A program made the position numbers and the translations under genes. The notes below the pieces were generated by a model. It saw only the letters and a program-made list of their open reading frames with translations, was not told the origin of the DNA and did not search any database. Shown in pieces: positions 45,486 through 54,682 of a stretch of DNA of 64,000 bases; within the stretch, counting starts at the first letter, position 1, and the number at the start of each line of letters is the position of its first letter. The stretch is from Pirellulaceae bacterium (GTDB lineage: Bacteria; Planctomycetota; Planctomycetia; Pirellulales; Pirellulaceae), in contig BPJU01000006.1 in NCBI GenBank assembly GCA_026004775.1, positions 266,761-330,760 of the forward strand, in the 5' to 3' direction.

Positions 45486-46820
45486 ATGGCGACGGTTTCG
45501 GCTTCCAAGACGAACACTCTTTCCCGCGGCGAGCTTTCCAAGCAGCAGGAGTTCGATAATCTCAAGCGGCGCATCCACAGCAAGCTCGTCGACAAGCTCG
45601 ACTTGTCGAAGGTGGGCGAGCTGGAGGGTGACAAACTGCGCCGCGAGATTCGTTTGGTGATCGAGCATTTGTGTGATTCCGAGGACACGCTGCTTAATCG
45701 CGCCGAGCGTGAGCGGCTGATCGAGGAGGTGCTGGACGAAACCTTCGGGCTAGGGCCGTTGGAGATGCTGCTCAAGGATCCCACGATCAGTGACATTCTG
45801 ATCAATGGTCCGAAACAGGTGTACGTGGAGCGCCGTGGCAAGCTGGAAAAGACGAATGTGCAATTCCGGGACAACCAACACCTGCTCCAGATTATCGACC
45901 GGATCGTCTCCAAGGTGGGCCGGCGCGTGGACGAAGTCTGTCCGATGGTGGATGCTCGGCTGGCGGACGGCTCGCGCGTCAACGCCATCATTCCCCCACT
46001 GGCTCTGGATGGTCCGGCGGTGTCGATCCGGCGCTTCGGTTCCAATCCGCTCAAACTCGAAGACCTGCTCAACTACAAAGCCTTTACCCCCGAGATGGTG
46101 ATGCTCTTGGAGGGCGCCATCAAAGCCCGGCTGAACATCATCATCTCCGGTGGTACCGGTTCCGGTAAGACGACGTTGCTGAACACGTTGTCGAGTTTTA
46201 TTCCGAACGACGAGCGGATTGTGACGATCGAGGATGCGGCGGAACTCCAGTTGCAGCAGGAGCATGTGGTGCGGCTGGAGACTCGGCCGCCGAACATTGA
46301 AGGCAAGGGAGCGATCACGGCCACGGATCTGGTGCGCAATGCGCTGCGGATGCGGCCCGAGCGGATCATTATCGGCGAATGCCGTGGCCCGGAAGCGCTC
46401 GATATGCTCCAGGCGATGAATACCGGGCACGACGGATCGCTGACGACACTGCACGCCAACAGTCCTCGCGACGCCATTGCGCGGCTGGAAACGATGATCA
46501 TGATGTCGGGCTTTGAGATGCCGGTCAAAGCGATGCGCCAACAGATTGCGAGTGCCGTCCAATTGATTGTTCAGGCCAACCGGTTGCAGGGTGGAGCCCG
46601 GCGCGTGACCCACATCACCGAGGTGGTCGGCATGGAGCAGGACACCGTGGTCATGCAGGACATTTACCGGTATGTGCAGGAGGGAGTGGATGAGCACGGA
46701 CGGGCGTACGGGTATTTCGAATGTACGGGTGTGCGGCCCAAGTGCATGGCCCGACTGGAGGCGGCCGGTGTTCGGTTGCCTGCCAGTGCGTTTCGACAGC
46801 GGATCATGATGAGAGCGTGA
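45486..46820 (+). CDS. cpaF: CpaF/TadA pilus assembly ATPase
   Basis: A 444-residue hexameric secretion ATPase. It has an N-terminal helical domain, [12 protein letters not shown], the Walker A motif [13 protein letters not shown] (about 221-233), [12 protein letters not shown], the Walker B region [12 protein letters not shown], and the His box [19 protein letters not shown]. It powers pilus extension. GAGGG precedes the ATG at 45486; earlier starts are less likely. Confidence 0.95.
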   Translation: MATVSASKTNTLSRGELSKQQEFDNLKRRIHSKLVDKLDLSKVGELEGDKLRREIRLVIEHLCDSEDTLLNRAERERLIEEVLDETFGLGPLEMLLKDPTISDILINGPKQVYVERRGKLEKTNVQFRDNQHLLQIIDRIVSKVGRRVDEVCPMVDARLADGSRVNAIIPPLALDGPAVSIRRFGSNPLKLEDLLNYKAFTPEMVMLLEGAIKARLNIIISGGTGSGKTTLLNTLSSFIPNDERIVTIEDAAELQLQQEHVVRLETRPPNIEGKGAITATDLVRNALRMRPERIIIGECRGPEALDMLQAMNTGHDGSLTTLHANSPRDAIARLETMIMMSGFEMPVKAMRQQIASAVQLIVQANRLQGGARRVTHITEVVGMEQDTVVMQDIYRYVQEGVDEHGRAYGYFECTGVRPKCMARLEAAGVRLPASAFRQRIMMRA

Positions 46821-46844
46821 GTTTTTTTCGGTGAGGCAGTCTCG

Positions 46845-47804
46845 ATGGGCAGCAGCGTGATTATTCCCGCCGTACTTGCCGCCACCTTCTTGGGGATGGT
46901 GGCTCTGGTGGGCGCCATCTGGTCGGCCATTGCCCAGCGCCAGTCGGCGGCCGAGCTGCGCTTGGCCCGGTTGGCCTCACCGGTGCGAGCCGTCGGTGAG
47001 CAGACGGTGAGCCTGCTGGCCGAACCGTTGACGGACCAACCAGGTCCTTGGGATCGGCTGGTGGAATCCTTGCGGCTGGGACGACTGCTGGAACAAGCTG
47101 GAATACGGCTTTCCAGCAAGCAGTTTTGCCTCGTCTCACTGGCCTTGGCCAGCGGGGCAGCGGCTCTGATGGCGGCGTTTGTGGGGTGGGTGTGGATGAT
47201 TCCGGCGGCTGTGGTGGCGGGGAGCCTTCCGGCGTGTGTGGTGTGGTTCCAACGTCGCCGGCGGCTGCAAGCCTTCGCCCGCCAGCTTCCGGATGCATTG
47301 GAATTGGTAGCGCGGGCCCTGCGGGCCGGACACAGCCTGGCGGCCGGAATCCATCTGGTCGGCCAGGAGATGGCTGAGCCGATCGGTGGGGAATTTCGCC
47401 GATGTTACGAGCAGCAAAACCTGGGAGTGGCTTTGGAAGAAGCTCTTCAGGAGATGACCGAGCGGGTGCCGAATCTGGATCTGCGTTTTTTCGCCACGGC
47501 GGTGATTCTCCAGCGGCAAACCGGCGGTGATCTGGCGGAAATCCTGGACAAGATTAGCCGCTTGATACGGGAACGCTTTCAGATATGGGGTCAGATCCAG
47601 GCACTGACGGGGGAAGGACGCCTGTCGGGAATCGTGCTGCTGGCGCTTCCTCCCGTGCTGTTTGTGGTGATGTACTTCTTGAATCCCGACTATTGCCTGG
47701 TGCTTTTCCGGGACCCGATGGGCCAGAAAATGTTATTGGGTGCCGTGGTGATGCAGGTATTGGGCGCACTGGTTATCCGCAAGATCGTCAACATCGAAGT
47801 GTAA
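46845..47804 (+). CDS. tadB: TadB inner-membrane protein (T2SS F family)
   Basis: A 319-residue protein with membrane segments near 4-26, 105-125 and at the C terminus (GRLSGIVLLALPPVLFVVMYF and LGAVVMQVLGALVI). The T2SS F domain is DALELVARALRAGHSLAAGIH...ATAVILQRQTGGDLAEILDKIS. Four bases separate it from tadC. Part of the inner-membrane platform. Confidence 0.92.
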   Translation: MGSSVIIPAVLAATFLGMVALVGAIWSAIAQRQSAAELRLARLASPVRAVGEQTVSLLAEPLTDQPGPWDRLVESLRLGRLLEQAGIRLSSKQFCLVSLALASGAAALMAAFVGWVWMIPAAVVAGSLPACVVWFQRRRRLQAFARQLPDALELVARALRAGHSLAAGIHLVGQEMAEPIGGEFRRCYEQQNLGVALEEALQEMTERVPNLDLRFFATAVILQRQTGGDLAEILDKISRLIRERFQIWGQIQALTGEGRLSGIVLLALPPVLFVVMYFLNPDYCLVLFRDPMGQKMLLGAVVMQVLGALVIRKIVNIEV

Positions 47805-47807
47805 GAC

Positions 47808-48776
47808 ATGCCTGAAATCCCGTTTGCCGTGTCCGCGCAACAATGGACGATGCTGGCCGCCTTCACGGCTGTGGTCAGTCTGGTCTGGTTATTACTGGAC
47901 CGACTTACCACCGGCGACTCGAAGGCCGTCGAACGTCTGCAACGCATGAGTCGCCCGGAGCGTAGCCATGTGGGACGGGAAGCCGAGAGCGGGGATCGAT
48001 TTTCGCGGATGCTGGAAAAGGCCGCACCGGCACTGGCCAAACCCTTGCAAAGTAAGGACGAAAAGGAGATAAGCCGCCTGCGACAGCGATTGGTGCAAGC
48101 GGGGTATCGGGATGAATTCGCTCCAACGGCGTTCTTGAGTATCAAGGTGCTGGGACTGGCAGTGGGGCTGATCGTCGGTGGAGGGAGCTCCTGGTTGCTG
48201 GGTTACTCGAACAGCCGCATCCTATATCAAAGCGTGATCGCTGCCGGCGTGATGTTTTACCTGCCGGAACTGGTACTGAGCTGGTTGATCAGCCGGCGAC
48301 AGAAAGCGATTTTCCTGGGACTGCCGGACGCATTGGATCTGTTGGTGGTATGCGTCGAAGCAGGATTGGGGTTGGACCAGGCGATGCGGAAGGTGGGTGA
48401 AGAGATGGTGCGGACGCATCCGGTGATTGCGGAGGAGTTTTCGCTCTGCAACTTCCAGCTTCAGGTGGGCCGGCCGCGCTCGGAGGTGCTTCAGGATTTG
48501 GGCAACCGCACGGGGGTAGAAGACGTGCGGGCCTTGAGCACCATTTTGATCCAGGCCGACAAATTCGGCTCCAGTATTGCTCAGGCTCTGCGCGTTCAGA
48601 GCGATTCGATGCGCACGCGCCGCCGCCAATTGGCCGAAGAGAAAGCGGCCAAGACCGCCGTCAAGCTGATTTTTCCGCTGGTGCTGTTTATTTTTCCGGG
48701 GATCTTTGTGGTCTTGGTCGGGCCGGCCGCCATCACGATGATGCGGGAAATGTTCCCGGCGATGCGAGGCGGCTGA
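47808..48776 (+). CDS. tadC: TadC inner-membrane protein (T2SS F family)
   Basis: A 322-residue protein with membrane segments at about 8-28, 107-140 and the C-terminal LIFPLVLFIFPGIFVVLVGPA. The T2SS F domain is DALDLLVVCVEAGLGLDQAMRKVGEEM. It ends directly against the stop of prs on the other strand. Last gene of the locus. Confidence 0.92.
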   Translation: MPEIPFAVSAQQWTMLAAFTAVVSLVWLLLDRLTTGDSKAVERLQRMSRPERSHVGREAESGDRFSRMLEKAAPALAKPLQSKDEKEISRLRQRLVQAGYRDEFAPTAFLSIKVLGLAVGLIVGGGSSWLLGYSNSRILYQSVIAAGVMFYLPELVLSWLISRRQKAIFLGLPDALDLLVVCVEAGLGLDQAMRKVGEEMVRTHPVIAEEFSLCNFQLQVGRPRSEVLQDLGNRTGVEDVRALSTILIQADKFGSSIAQALRVQSDSMRTRRRQLAEEKAAKTAVKLIFPLVLFIFPGIFVVLVGPAAITMMREMFPAMRGG

Positions 48777-49754
48777 TTATGACCGATACGGCGCGCGATC
48801 GTCGGATTCGACGAACATCTGACTGATCGACTGGTGATGATGGATCCGCTTGATAGCCTCGGCTAGCAGCGGCGCTACCGATACGACTCGCAGTTTCGGG
48901 ATTTTCTTCTCCGGAGGCAACGGGATGGTGTCGGTGATGACCACGGTGTCGATCGGCGATTCCTGAAGCCGCCGGACCGCGTCGGCACACAGCACGCCGT
49001 GCGTGGCTGCCACGTGGATTTCCCGAGCCCCAGCCCGTTTGATCTGTTCGGCCGCACCACAGATCGAGCTGCCCGTACTGATCATATCGTCAAACATCAA
49101 TGCCACTCGACCTTCAACCGGCCCGCCGATGATATTGGCTGATCGCGTGGAGGTGGGCCCGTCGCGGCGCTTGTCGACAATCGCCAGCGGACCACCCAGA
49201 CGTTGTACGTGCTGCATCGCCCGCTTGATGCTTCCTTCGTCGGGACTGACGATCACAAAATCCGACTCCGTCAACCCTTGGTCGCGGAAATAACGGTTCA
49301 ACACAGGAGCGGCGTACAAGTGGTCGACCGGCAGATCAAAAAAGCCCTGGATCTGCGGGGCATGGAGATCCATCGCCAGGACGCGATCGGCTCCGGCACG
49401 GGTGATCAGATTCGCCACCAGTTTGGCCGTTATCGGTACCCGCCCTTCATCCTTGCGGTCCTGCCGCGCATAGCCGAAATACGGGATAACCGCTGTGATC
49501 CGCGCCGCGCTGGCTCGCTTGCAACTGTCGATCATGATCAACAGTTCCATGAGATTATCGTTCACCGGCGGGCAGGTCGGTTGCACGAGAAACACATCGC
49601 GACCGCGGATGTCCTCCTCGACCTTGCAGAAATTCTCACCGTCCGGAAATTTGCCCAGATAGATCCGTCCCAAAGACGGCAATTTCAGATAAGCGCAGAT
49701 CTCGGCCGCCAGTTGCGGATTGGCTCGCCCGCTGAATATCTTTAGCTCGCGCAT
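48777..49754 (-). CDS. prs: ribose-phosphate pyrophosphokinase
   Basis: A 325-residue PRPP synthetase. Motifs are PTCPPVNDNLMELLIMID, YFGYARQDRKDEGR (flexible loop), MDLHAPQIQGFF, and the PRPP-binding loop MFDDMISTGSSI. It makes PRPP from ribose-5-phosphate and ATP for nucleotide synthesis. The ATG at 49754 gives the conserved start RELKIFSGRANPQL; a Shine-Dalgarno GGAAGGAG lies 18 bases upstream, closer to an in-frame TTG or CTG, so a non-ATG start cannot be excluded. Confidence 0.94.
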   Translation of the reverse strand: MRELKIFSGRANPQLAAEICAYLKLPSLGRIYLGKFPDGENFCKVEEDIRGRDVFLVQPTCPPVNDNLMELLIMIDSCKRASAARITAVIPYFGYARQDRKDEGRVPITAKLVANLITRAGADRVLAMDLHAPQIQGFFDLPVDHLYAAPVLNRYFRDQGLTESDFVIVSPDEGSIKRAMQHVQRLGGPLAIVDKRRDGPTSTRSANIIGGPVEGRVALMFDDMISTGSSICGAAEQIKRAGAREIHVAATHGVLCADAVRRLQESPIDTVVITDTIPLPPEKKIPKLRVVSVAPLLAEAIKRIHHHQSISQMFVESDDRAPYRS

Positions 49755-50009
49755 GGCACAAACCAGCAAAACTCCTTCCCGTATTCCTGAGTGGTCCGGC
49801 AACCGTAAATTGTCTTAGAAACTAAGTAGAGATGAAAGGGGTCGGAAAGCACAAATCCGTGCTGGGCAAGACCTGTACACCCAGCATAGGATTCGGCCAA
49901 GGCCGCTCGGTACGTCGTTTGGTTTGTCCGGGGCTCGCTCACCACCGCTTCGCCTCCAGCGTATGGGGATTCCGCTAGGCGAGAGATGGATAGGCCATGC
50001 GGTGTTATT

Positions 50010-50852
50010 TCATAAGCCGCGCAGTCGCCGCATTTCCGCTTCCACCGCCGCCAACTCTTCGGGGGTGTTGACGCTCAAGGCTTCGCAAGGCTCCAACACC
50101 GGCAACGCTTCAACGAGCCAGCCGGCATTGCGCATCAATCCCGGGCAATCCGTAAGGTAGTATTCCTTTTGGCGGTTGTCAGCACTCAGCCGCTCCAATG
50201 CCCAAAGCAATGCCTGGGTGTCGAAAACATAGGTGCTCATGTTCACCTCGCGAATCGCCCGTTCGACATCGGTCGCGTCTCGTTCCTCGACGATCTTCAA
50301 AAACTCGCCAGTCGTCGGGTCACGCACGATTCGCCCCAGCCCGGTCGGATTTGGATGATAGAGAGTCCCCATCAGGCAGCCCAGACGGCCCGTGCTCTGT
50401 CCAGTGCGGCAGCGGTGTTGCAGGAAATAGCTCAGTAACTTCCGAAGAGAACTGGGTTGGACCATGGGCGAATCACCGGTGAGCACCAGGGTGGGGCCGG
50501 CCAGCTTCTCGAGCCATTCTCGGCAGACAGCCACTGCGTGTCCCGTGCCCAGTTGAGGCGACTGTTCGACATACACTAAGCCGGGCCGCTCACCAATCGC
50601 CGCCCGAACTTCTTGAGCGCGATAGCCGACTACGACCAGAATGGTCCGGATTCCTACCTGTTCCAGCGCCGCCAGCACGTACTCAACCAGAGGCCGCCCC
50701 AAGCATCGAACAAGTACCTTTGGTAGATCGCTTTTCATTCGCTTGCCCATGCCCGCGGCTAACACCACGGCATGGACCGCCGAAAGGTCTATTTCTGTTG
50801 ATTCCAAGGAGCCCGTTTCTATGGTGCTCGTGGAAGAAGCATCAACCACCAC
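50010..50852 (-). CDS. stand-alone UDP-GlcNAc pyrophosphorylase (GlmU N-domain type)
   Basis: A 280-residue nucleotidyltransferase. VVLAAGMGKRMKSDLPKVL is the nucleotide-binding loop; GTGHAVAVCREW, LTGDSPMVQPSSL, LGRIVRD and EVNMSTYVF follow. This matches the uridylyltransferase half of GlmU, but the left-handed beta-helix acetyltransferase is absent. The first 27 residues are a Ser/Thr-rich extension. It makes UDP-GlcNAc or a related sugar nucleotide. It lies upstream of prs on the same strand (about 255 bases apart), as glmU-prs pairs do in many bacteria. Confidence 0.85.
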   Translation of the reverse strand: MVVDASSTSTIETGSLESTEIDLSAVHAVVLAAGMGKRMKSDLPKVLVRCLGRPLVEYVLAALEQVGIRTILVVVGYRAQEVRAAIGERPGLVYVEQSPQLGTGHAVAVCREWLEKLAGPTLVLTGDSPMVQPSSLRKLLSYFLQHRCRTGQSTGRLGCLMGTLYHPNPTGLGRIVRDPTTGEFLKIVEERDATDVERAIREVNMSTYVFDTQALLWALERLSADNRQKEYYLTDCPGLMRNAGWLVEALPVLEPCEALSVNTPEELAAVEAEMRRLRGL

Positions 50853-51714
50853 GATATCGCCCTCTTCGTCAAGGAACCGCTTCCCGCCCGCGCATTTCCA
50901 AAAGCTGTCACGTTTTCAACAGGCGGGCGGCGGTAGTGCCCAACACCGTTTTGACGCCGTTTCACCCGCTGGATTACTCCAGCCTACCTGTCGCAGGTGG
51001 TGATTCCCACCTTGTCTACCATGCCTAACGCCCCGGAAAGCCCTAGGGCCAGCCCAAAAGCCACCCTGTTGACTTCGAATGGCTGGCCCAGGCCGGGCGC
51101 TGCCCTTTTTTCATGATACTTGCGTTACGTCCGACCGCTTAACGGGCCGACTTGGTTCTCACTTGGCAGTTGCCTCGTATGGGGCCAACTTTGGCAATAT
51201 TGACGACTCTGCCGCAGGCGCGGTCTCGTCGGCTTAATACCTCTTGGAAGCGAATCAGGGAAGACCGGAACATCAAAAAAAGGAGTCCCGGACTCCCTCT
51301 AACGGGCAACAGCCACGTGAGTGTATGCATGCCGTAGGCCGCAGGACAGCTTCTCTTTCTAACCTGAAGTCCATCGGATCCGCCGAAAATCAGATGGCTG
51401 GCCACCCGGTGAGAGGGAGCTATGCTTTTCGGGACCAACTCTAAACGGAGCCGGCGAACTATCTTCGAAGCGATGCGGCCCGCAGGGAATAAGACCGACT
51501 CTCGAGTGCGACCTACGCGGACATCGATTAACTGGCGGGGACCCCGTAACGGTGTTCGAGAAGTTTACACAGTCAGCACAAGACCGGATTCGATGGGGCG
51601 GCGGTAAGGCAATGCGGCGGTCAGGAATGAAAACAGCCTGTGTGTAGAGACCGAGGTTGGGGCGAGGCGACCGGCGGACGCGAGGAACGGGATAAAAACG
51701 GGGAAACGTGGGAG
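50853..51714. other. gene-poor stretch upstream of the tandem array
   Basis: About 860 bases without a supportable gene. It contains a 9-bp perfect inverted repeat GGGCCAGCC / GGCTGGCCC (51046-51054 and 51081-51089), followed by GGGCGCTGCCC and a T run (51095-51111), which looks like the 3' end of a small structured RNA on the plus strand. Confidence 0.4.
51276..51297 (-). terminator. possible minus-strand terminator
   Basis: Read on the minus strand: GGGAGT, a short loop, ACTCC, then TTTTTTT. It would end transcripts coming from the repeat array side. Confidence 0.4.
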
Positions 51715-52112
51715 ACCAAGTATACGGACGGGAAAACGAGCTGCGGACAACCGAACTGACGTTTCGCCGGGGAGAGCGAGGCTTGGTTTTCGAAAGCCAA
51801 GTGCCGATGCGGAATGCGATGTGCGGATGGGGAGCCGAGATCCAGACGGGGCAAGTGAGGTTTGGGCCGGGACAGCGAAGTGCGGACGCAGAAAGCGAAG
51901 TGCGGATGGGCGAACCAATGTCCAGACGGGGGAAGTGAGGTTTGGATCGGGAAGCCCAAGTGCGGGTGCAGAAAGCAATGCGCGGATGTGGAAAGCGAAG
52001 CCCGGACGGGCAAATCGAGGTCCGGACGGAAAAGTGAAGTCTGGCCCGGCTAAGCGAAGTGCCAATGCGGAGACCGAGGTGAGGGTGGGAAAAGCTTTGC
52101 TAGGCCAGCCAA
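51715..52112. repeat. degenerate 20-bp tandem repeat array
   Basis: About 20 consecutive units of 19-20 bp with approximate consensus AGCGAAGTGCGGACGGGGAA. Well-matched units include 51874-51893, 51894-51913, 51954-51973 and 51994-52013. A higher-order 79-80-bp period (four units) is seen between 51835-51873 and 51914-51953 (TCCAGACGGGG, then AAGTGAGGTTTGG in both). The plus strand is purine-rich. The unit is not a multiple of three, so frames stay open by composition on both strands rather than by coding. Confidence 0.8.
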
Positions 52113-52188
52113 ACCGAGGCGGCGACCGACCGGGTGCCGGCCACCGGCTGCGGACCGACCATAGCCCCCCAAAAGGGAAAATCCTCCC

Positions 52189-52254
52189 GCACGGCCGCTG
52201 CTAAAAAGGGGACAGCCTCTTGCGCAACCGCTGCTTTAAAGGTGACAGCCTCTC
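52189..52254. repeat. 33-bp tandem repeat pair
   Basis: 52189-52221 and 52222-52254 share CCGCTGCT, AAAGG and GACAGCCTCT with a few differences. Lies between the 20-bp array and the RAYT-like gene, whose 3' side faces it. Confidence 0.65.
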
Positions 52255-52519
52255 TCAGCACGTGCGGCCGGTCAGCCCGCGGTTACCCGCACTAATTGGT
52301 GTACCTATATTACACCTTTCGTGCGGTATCGCCGGCGCGTTTGGCCTGCCCCGCCTCACATTTTCATCGGCCCACGCACGTTCGCGACCCGAAAAAACCG
52401 CGAAAAGAGCTTAATTCCGCACCTAAGACAAGACCCCGCCCGCCACCGGACAATCCGGCTTTCAAAAATGAGCCACCTCGACAAGATTTTCGCAGCCGCC
52501 TTAGCGCGCCTGCGGCCCA

Positions 52520-54170
52520 CTATCCCGAACTCGTGGGCGGCGGCGAATCCGACTGGCTCGACGCTCCGGACTCAGCCGGCTCGTGGCGCTCACCTCGGAG
52601 CATCGCCCGCCGGCGAGCTACCCACTCTCGTAACCCCAATAGCTCCCGAGCCCCACGCACCAGGTCCACACGCCACAACTCACCGGCCTCCACTATCCGG
52701 TTGATCGACAACTGCACCCGAGCCAACGCCGCTTGAAGATCCACCTTCCGCTGGACACTCAACCCCAATAGCTCCCCCACCACGTCGGCCAATTCCTCCG
52801 GCGTGGCCCGAGCCGCCACCAGGCGCATAGCCCACTGAACCCGCTCCTCTTCCGTCGCCAAGCCCGGCACCTGACAAACGGCCGCCCACTCGGTAAGCCA
52901 CTCGATCAGCCGCTGCTGAGCCGCCTGCTGCTCGCGCTCAGTAAGCTCGCGCATCTTCAGTCGGCTGCCGCCTTCCCGCCAATTCCGGTACCGCTTCCTG
53001 TCAAACTCCACATCCTGATCCTCCGGCTTTATCAACCGCCAGGCACACCACGTGGCTCCTATCCACCCAAGAAGGTGCGCCCACTCGACTTCGTTCAACG
53101 GACCAATCCCACGAGCCTGCCAGGTCTCACCCTCTTCGGCCTCCTCCGGAGAACATTCGCGGCTGTCCACCGGACCAAGCACGAGCATCGGTATCGGACC
53201 TTCCACCACCTTGCCGACTCGCTCGGCCCCAGCCGGTAGCTGTGAAGAAGAAGCTTCAGCACGAGAAGCTTCCGCGTCGCTCTGCGCTTCGGTGCTTGCC
53301 GGCGGAGCCTGCGAAGCTTCAACCGTAGCCTCGTCAAGGTTCGCATCTTGTGCCTCCTGCACATCGCCTTCGGGCCCGTGCGTATCGGCTTCTTGCCGTC
53401 GTCTCCGCGCTCGCAGCCACAGCACATCACGCCCGAAAAACGCGCGCACTCGTTCGCTAAGCCGCACTACATCGCTCTGCGTCTCGGCGTCGACCTCGAT
53501 GCCCCCGGTGAGCATCCCCTCCAGCAACCGCCACCAGCCGCTACTGGTATGCGGCTGCTCCAGAGCCGACACCACGTGCATCACCACCGGTTGCGACTCG
53601 GCCAACAGGCTCATCAACACCGAAAACTGCTTGTCGGTCACCGGAATCGCCTCAAAACGCTCCGCCCAAAAGTGCCCCCGCACCTTGTCCTCGCGGTTGA
53701 ATTTCAACGCCGAGATCTGCTTGATGAGCTGAAAGAAGAGCGACAACGATTGGAGGCGCTTGCGCATCTTCTTCAAGAACCGCCGGTGTGCTCAGCAACA
53801 CCTCGGGAGGCCCTTGCTGCGGGTCGAACTCGATATTGCGTTCCCGGCAGTATTCTTTCACCAGGTTGGGAAAGGCTTCCCAGGCACGCCGCAGCAGTTC
53901 TTCTTTGGACCACATTCGAGCCCAATCCGGCCGCAGTTCCAAATGGACCAGCAGCGCATCGGACAGCGCCACGGCCGAAAAGACTTCCAGGGCAAAAAGA
54001 GGACTGTAGCGACTGACCAGTTGGAGGAGAAACTGCTGTCGCTCGGAAATTCCATCGATTCCTGACCCGGTTGCGCCCAGCAGATTTTTGTTGCGGACGC
54101 AGATCGAAATGCACAGCAGGCGGATTCGTTTGCCCTTGCGAATTACGTCCAAACGTCGTAACCGTCCCAT
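52520..54170 (-). pseudogene. RAYT-like (REP-associated) transposase gene, frameshifted and catalytically changed
   Basis: Two overlapping frames form one gene. The first (54170 to about 53775; start ATG after GAGGAG) has RNKNLLG, LFALEVFSAVALSD and HLELRPDWARMWSKEELLRRAW. The second (from about 53774) has MRKRLQSLSLFFQLIKQISA, then FNREDKVRGHFWAERFEAI. These match the Y1/HUH-type REP-associated transposase pattern I recall. A +1 shift is needed near 53775. The usual S-N-H-x-H is replaced by SDALL, removing both metal-binding His, and no Tyr occurs where the Y-V-D-L-N nucleophile is expected. A long C-terminal extension follows. Likely a domesticated or dying copy. Confidence 0.6.
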
Positions 54171-54496
54171 CCTTGACTCCTCGTTGTTTTGGGCCCAGGA
54201 TTCTGCGCAAACTTTCCTCCACAGAGCTTGCCGAGCACGCCTCGACGAGCCCGCGCTTTCTCCGGCCCTACCGGCAATTGTTCCGAGGAGAAGCGCCAAA
54301 AAACCAGCGGGACGATCAGGCGGTTGTCACAGGTGTACAGCCGATTTTTTTTCGATTTTTTCCGAGCCACGTCGCGACTGAGCCGGTTAATTGTCACATA
54401 TGGTCTAACACGGAGCGTGAGTTGCTTCCAAAGCGTGGATAGAAGAGACAATGCGGCTGCCTCATCGCGTTCATGAATAGATCTCCAATCGCGGGG

Positions 54497-54682
54497 CTAG
54501 TCTTGCTGCCGACCGCGGCTTTGGTCCAAGGGAACGGGTTCGGACGAATCGATTAGCAGTTCAATGGCAGTTGCCTTTTTTCGCACACGGAAGGCGACAC
54601 TGAACCCGGGGGCCTCGGTAAGGTTAGCGCGCTGATCGGCGAACGGGTACTTCCCTAGCAGGGGGGCCAGAATCAGGTTCAT
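54497..54682 (-). CDS. possible small ORF overlapping the ftsK 3' end
   Basis: A 61-codon frame whose start overlaps the last 59 bases of ftsK. The product (LILAPLLGKYPFADQRANLT, then VAFRVRKKATAIELLIDSSE) has normal composition but no recognised family and only a weak ribosome site. The rest of 54171-54623 shows no other feature. Confidence 0.3.
   Translation of the reverse strand: MNLILAPLLGKYPFADQRANLTEAPGFSVAFRVRKKATAIELLIDSSEPVPLDQSRGRQQD

Noticed and set aside
51565..52065. A 166-codon minus-strand protein gene across the tandem array
   Set aside because: The frame is open because the 20-bp repeats lack stop triplets in several frames; no ribosome site and composition biased to Pro/Ser/Arg.
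51715..52112. CRISPR array
   Set aside because: Units of 20 bp are directly adjacent and degenerate, with no unique spacers and no cas genes nearby.
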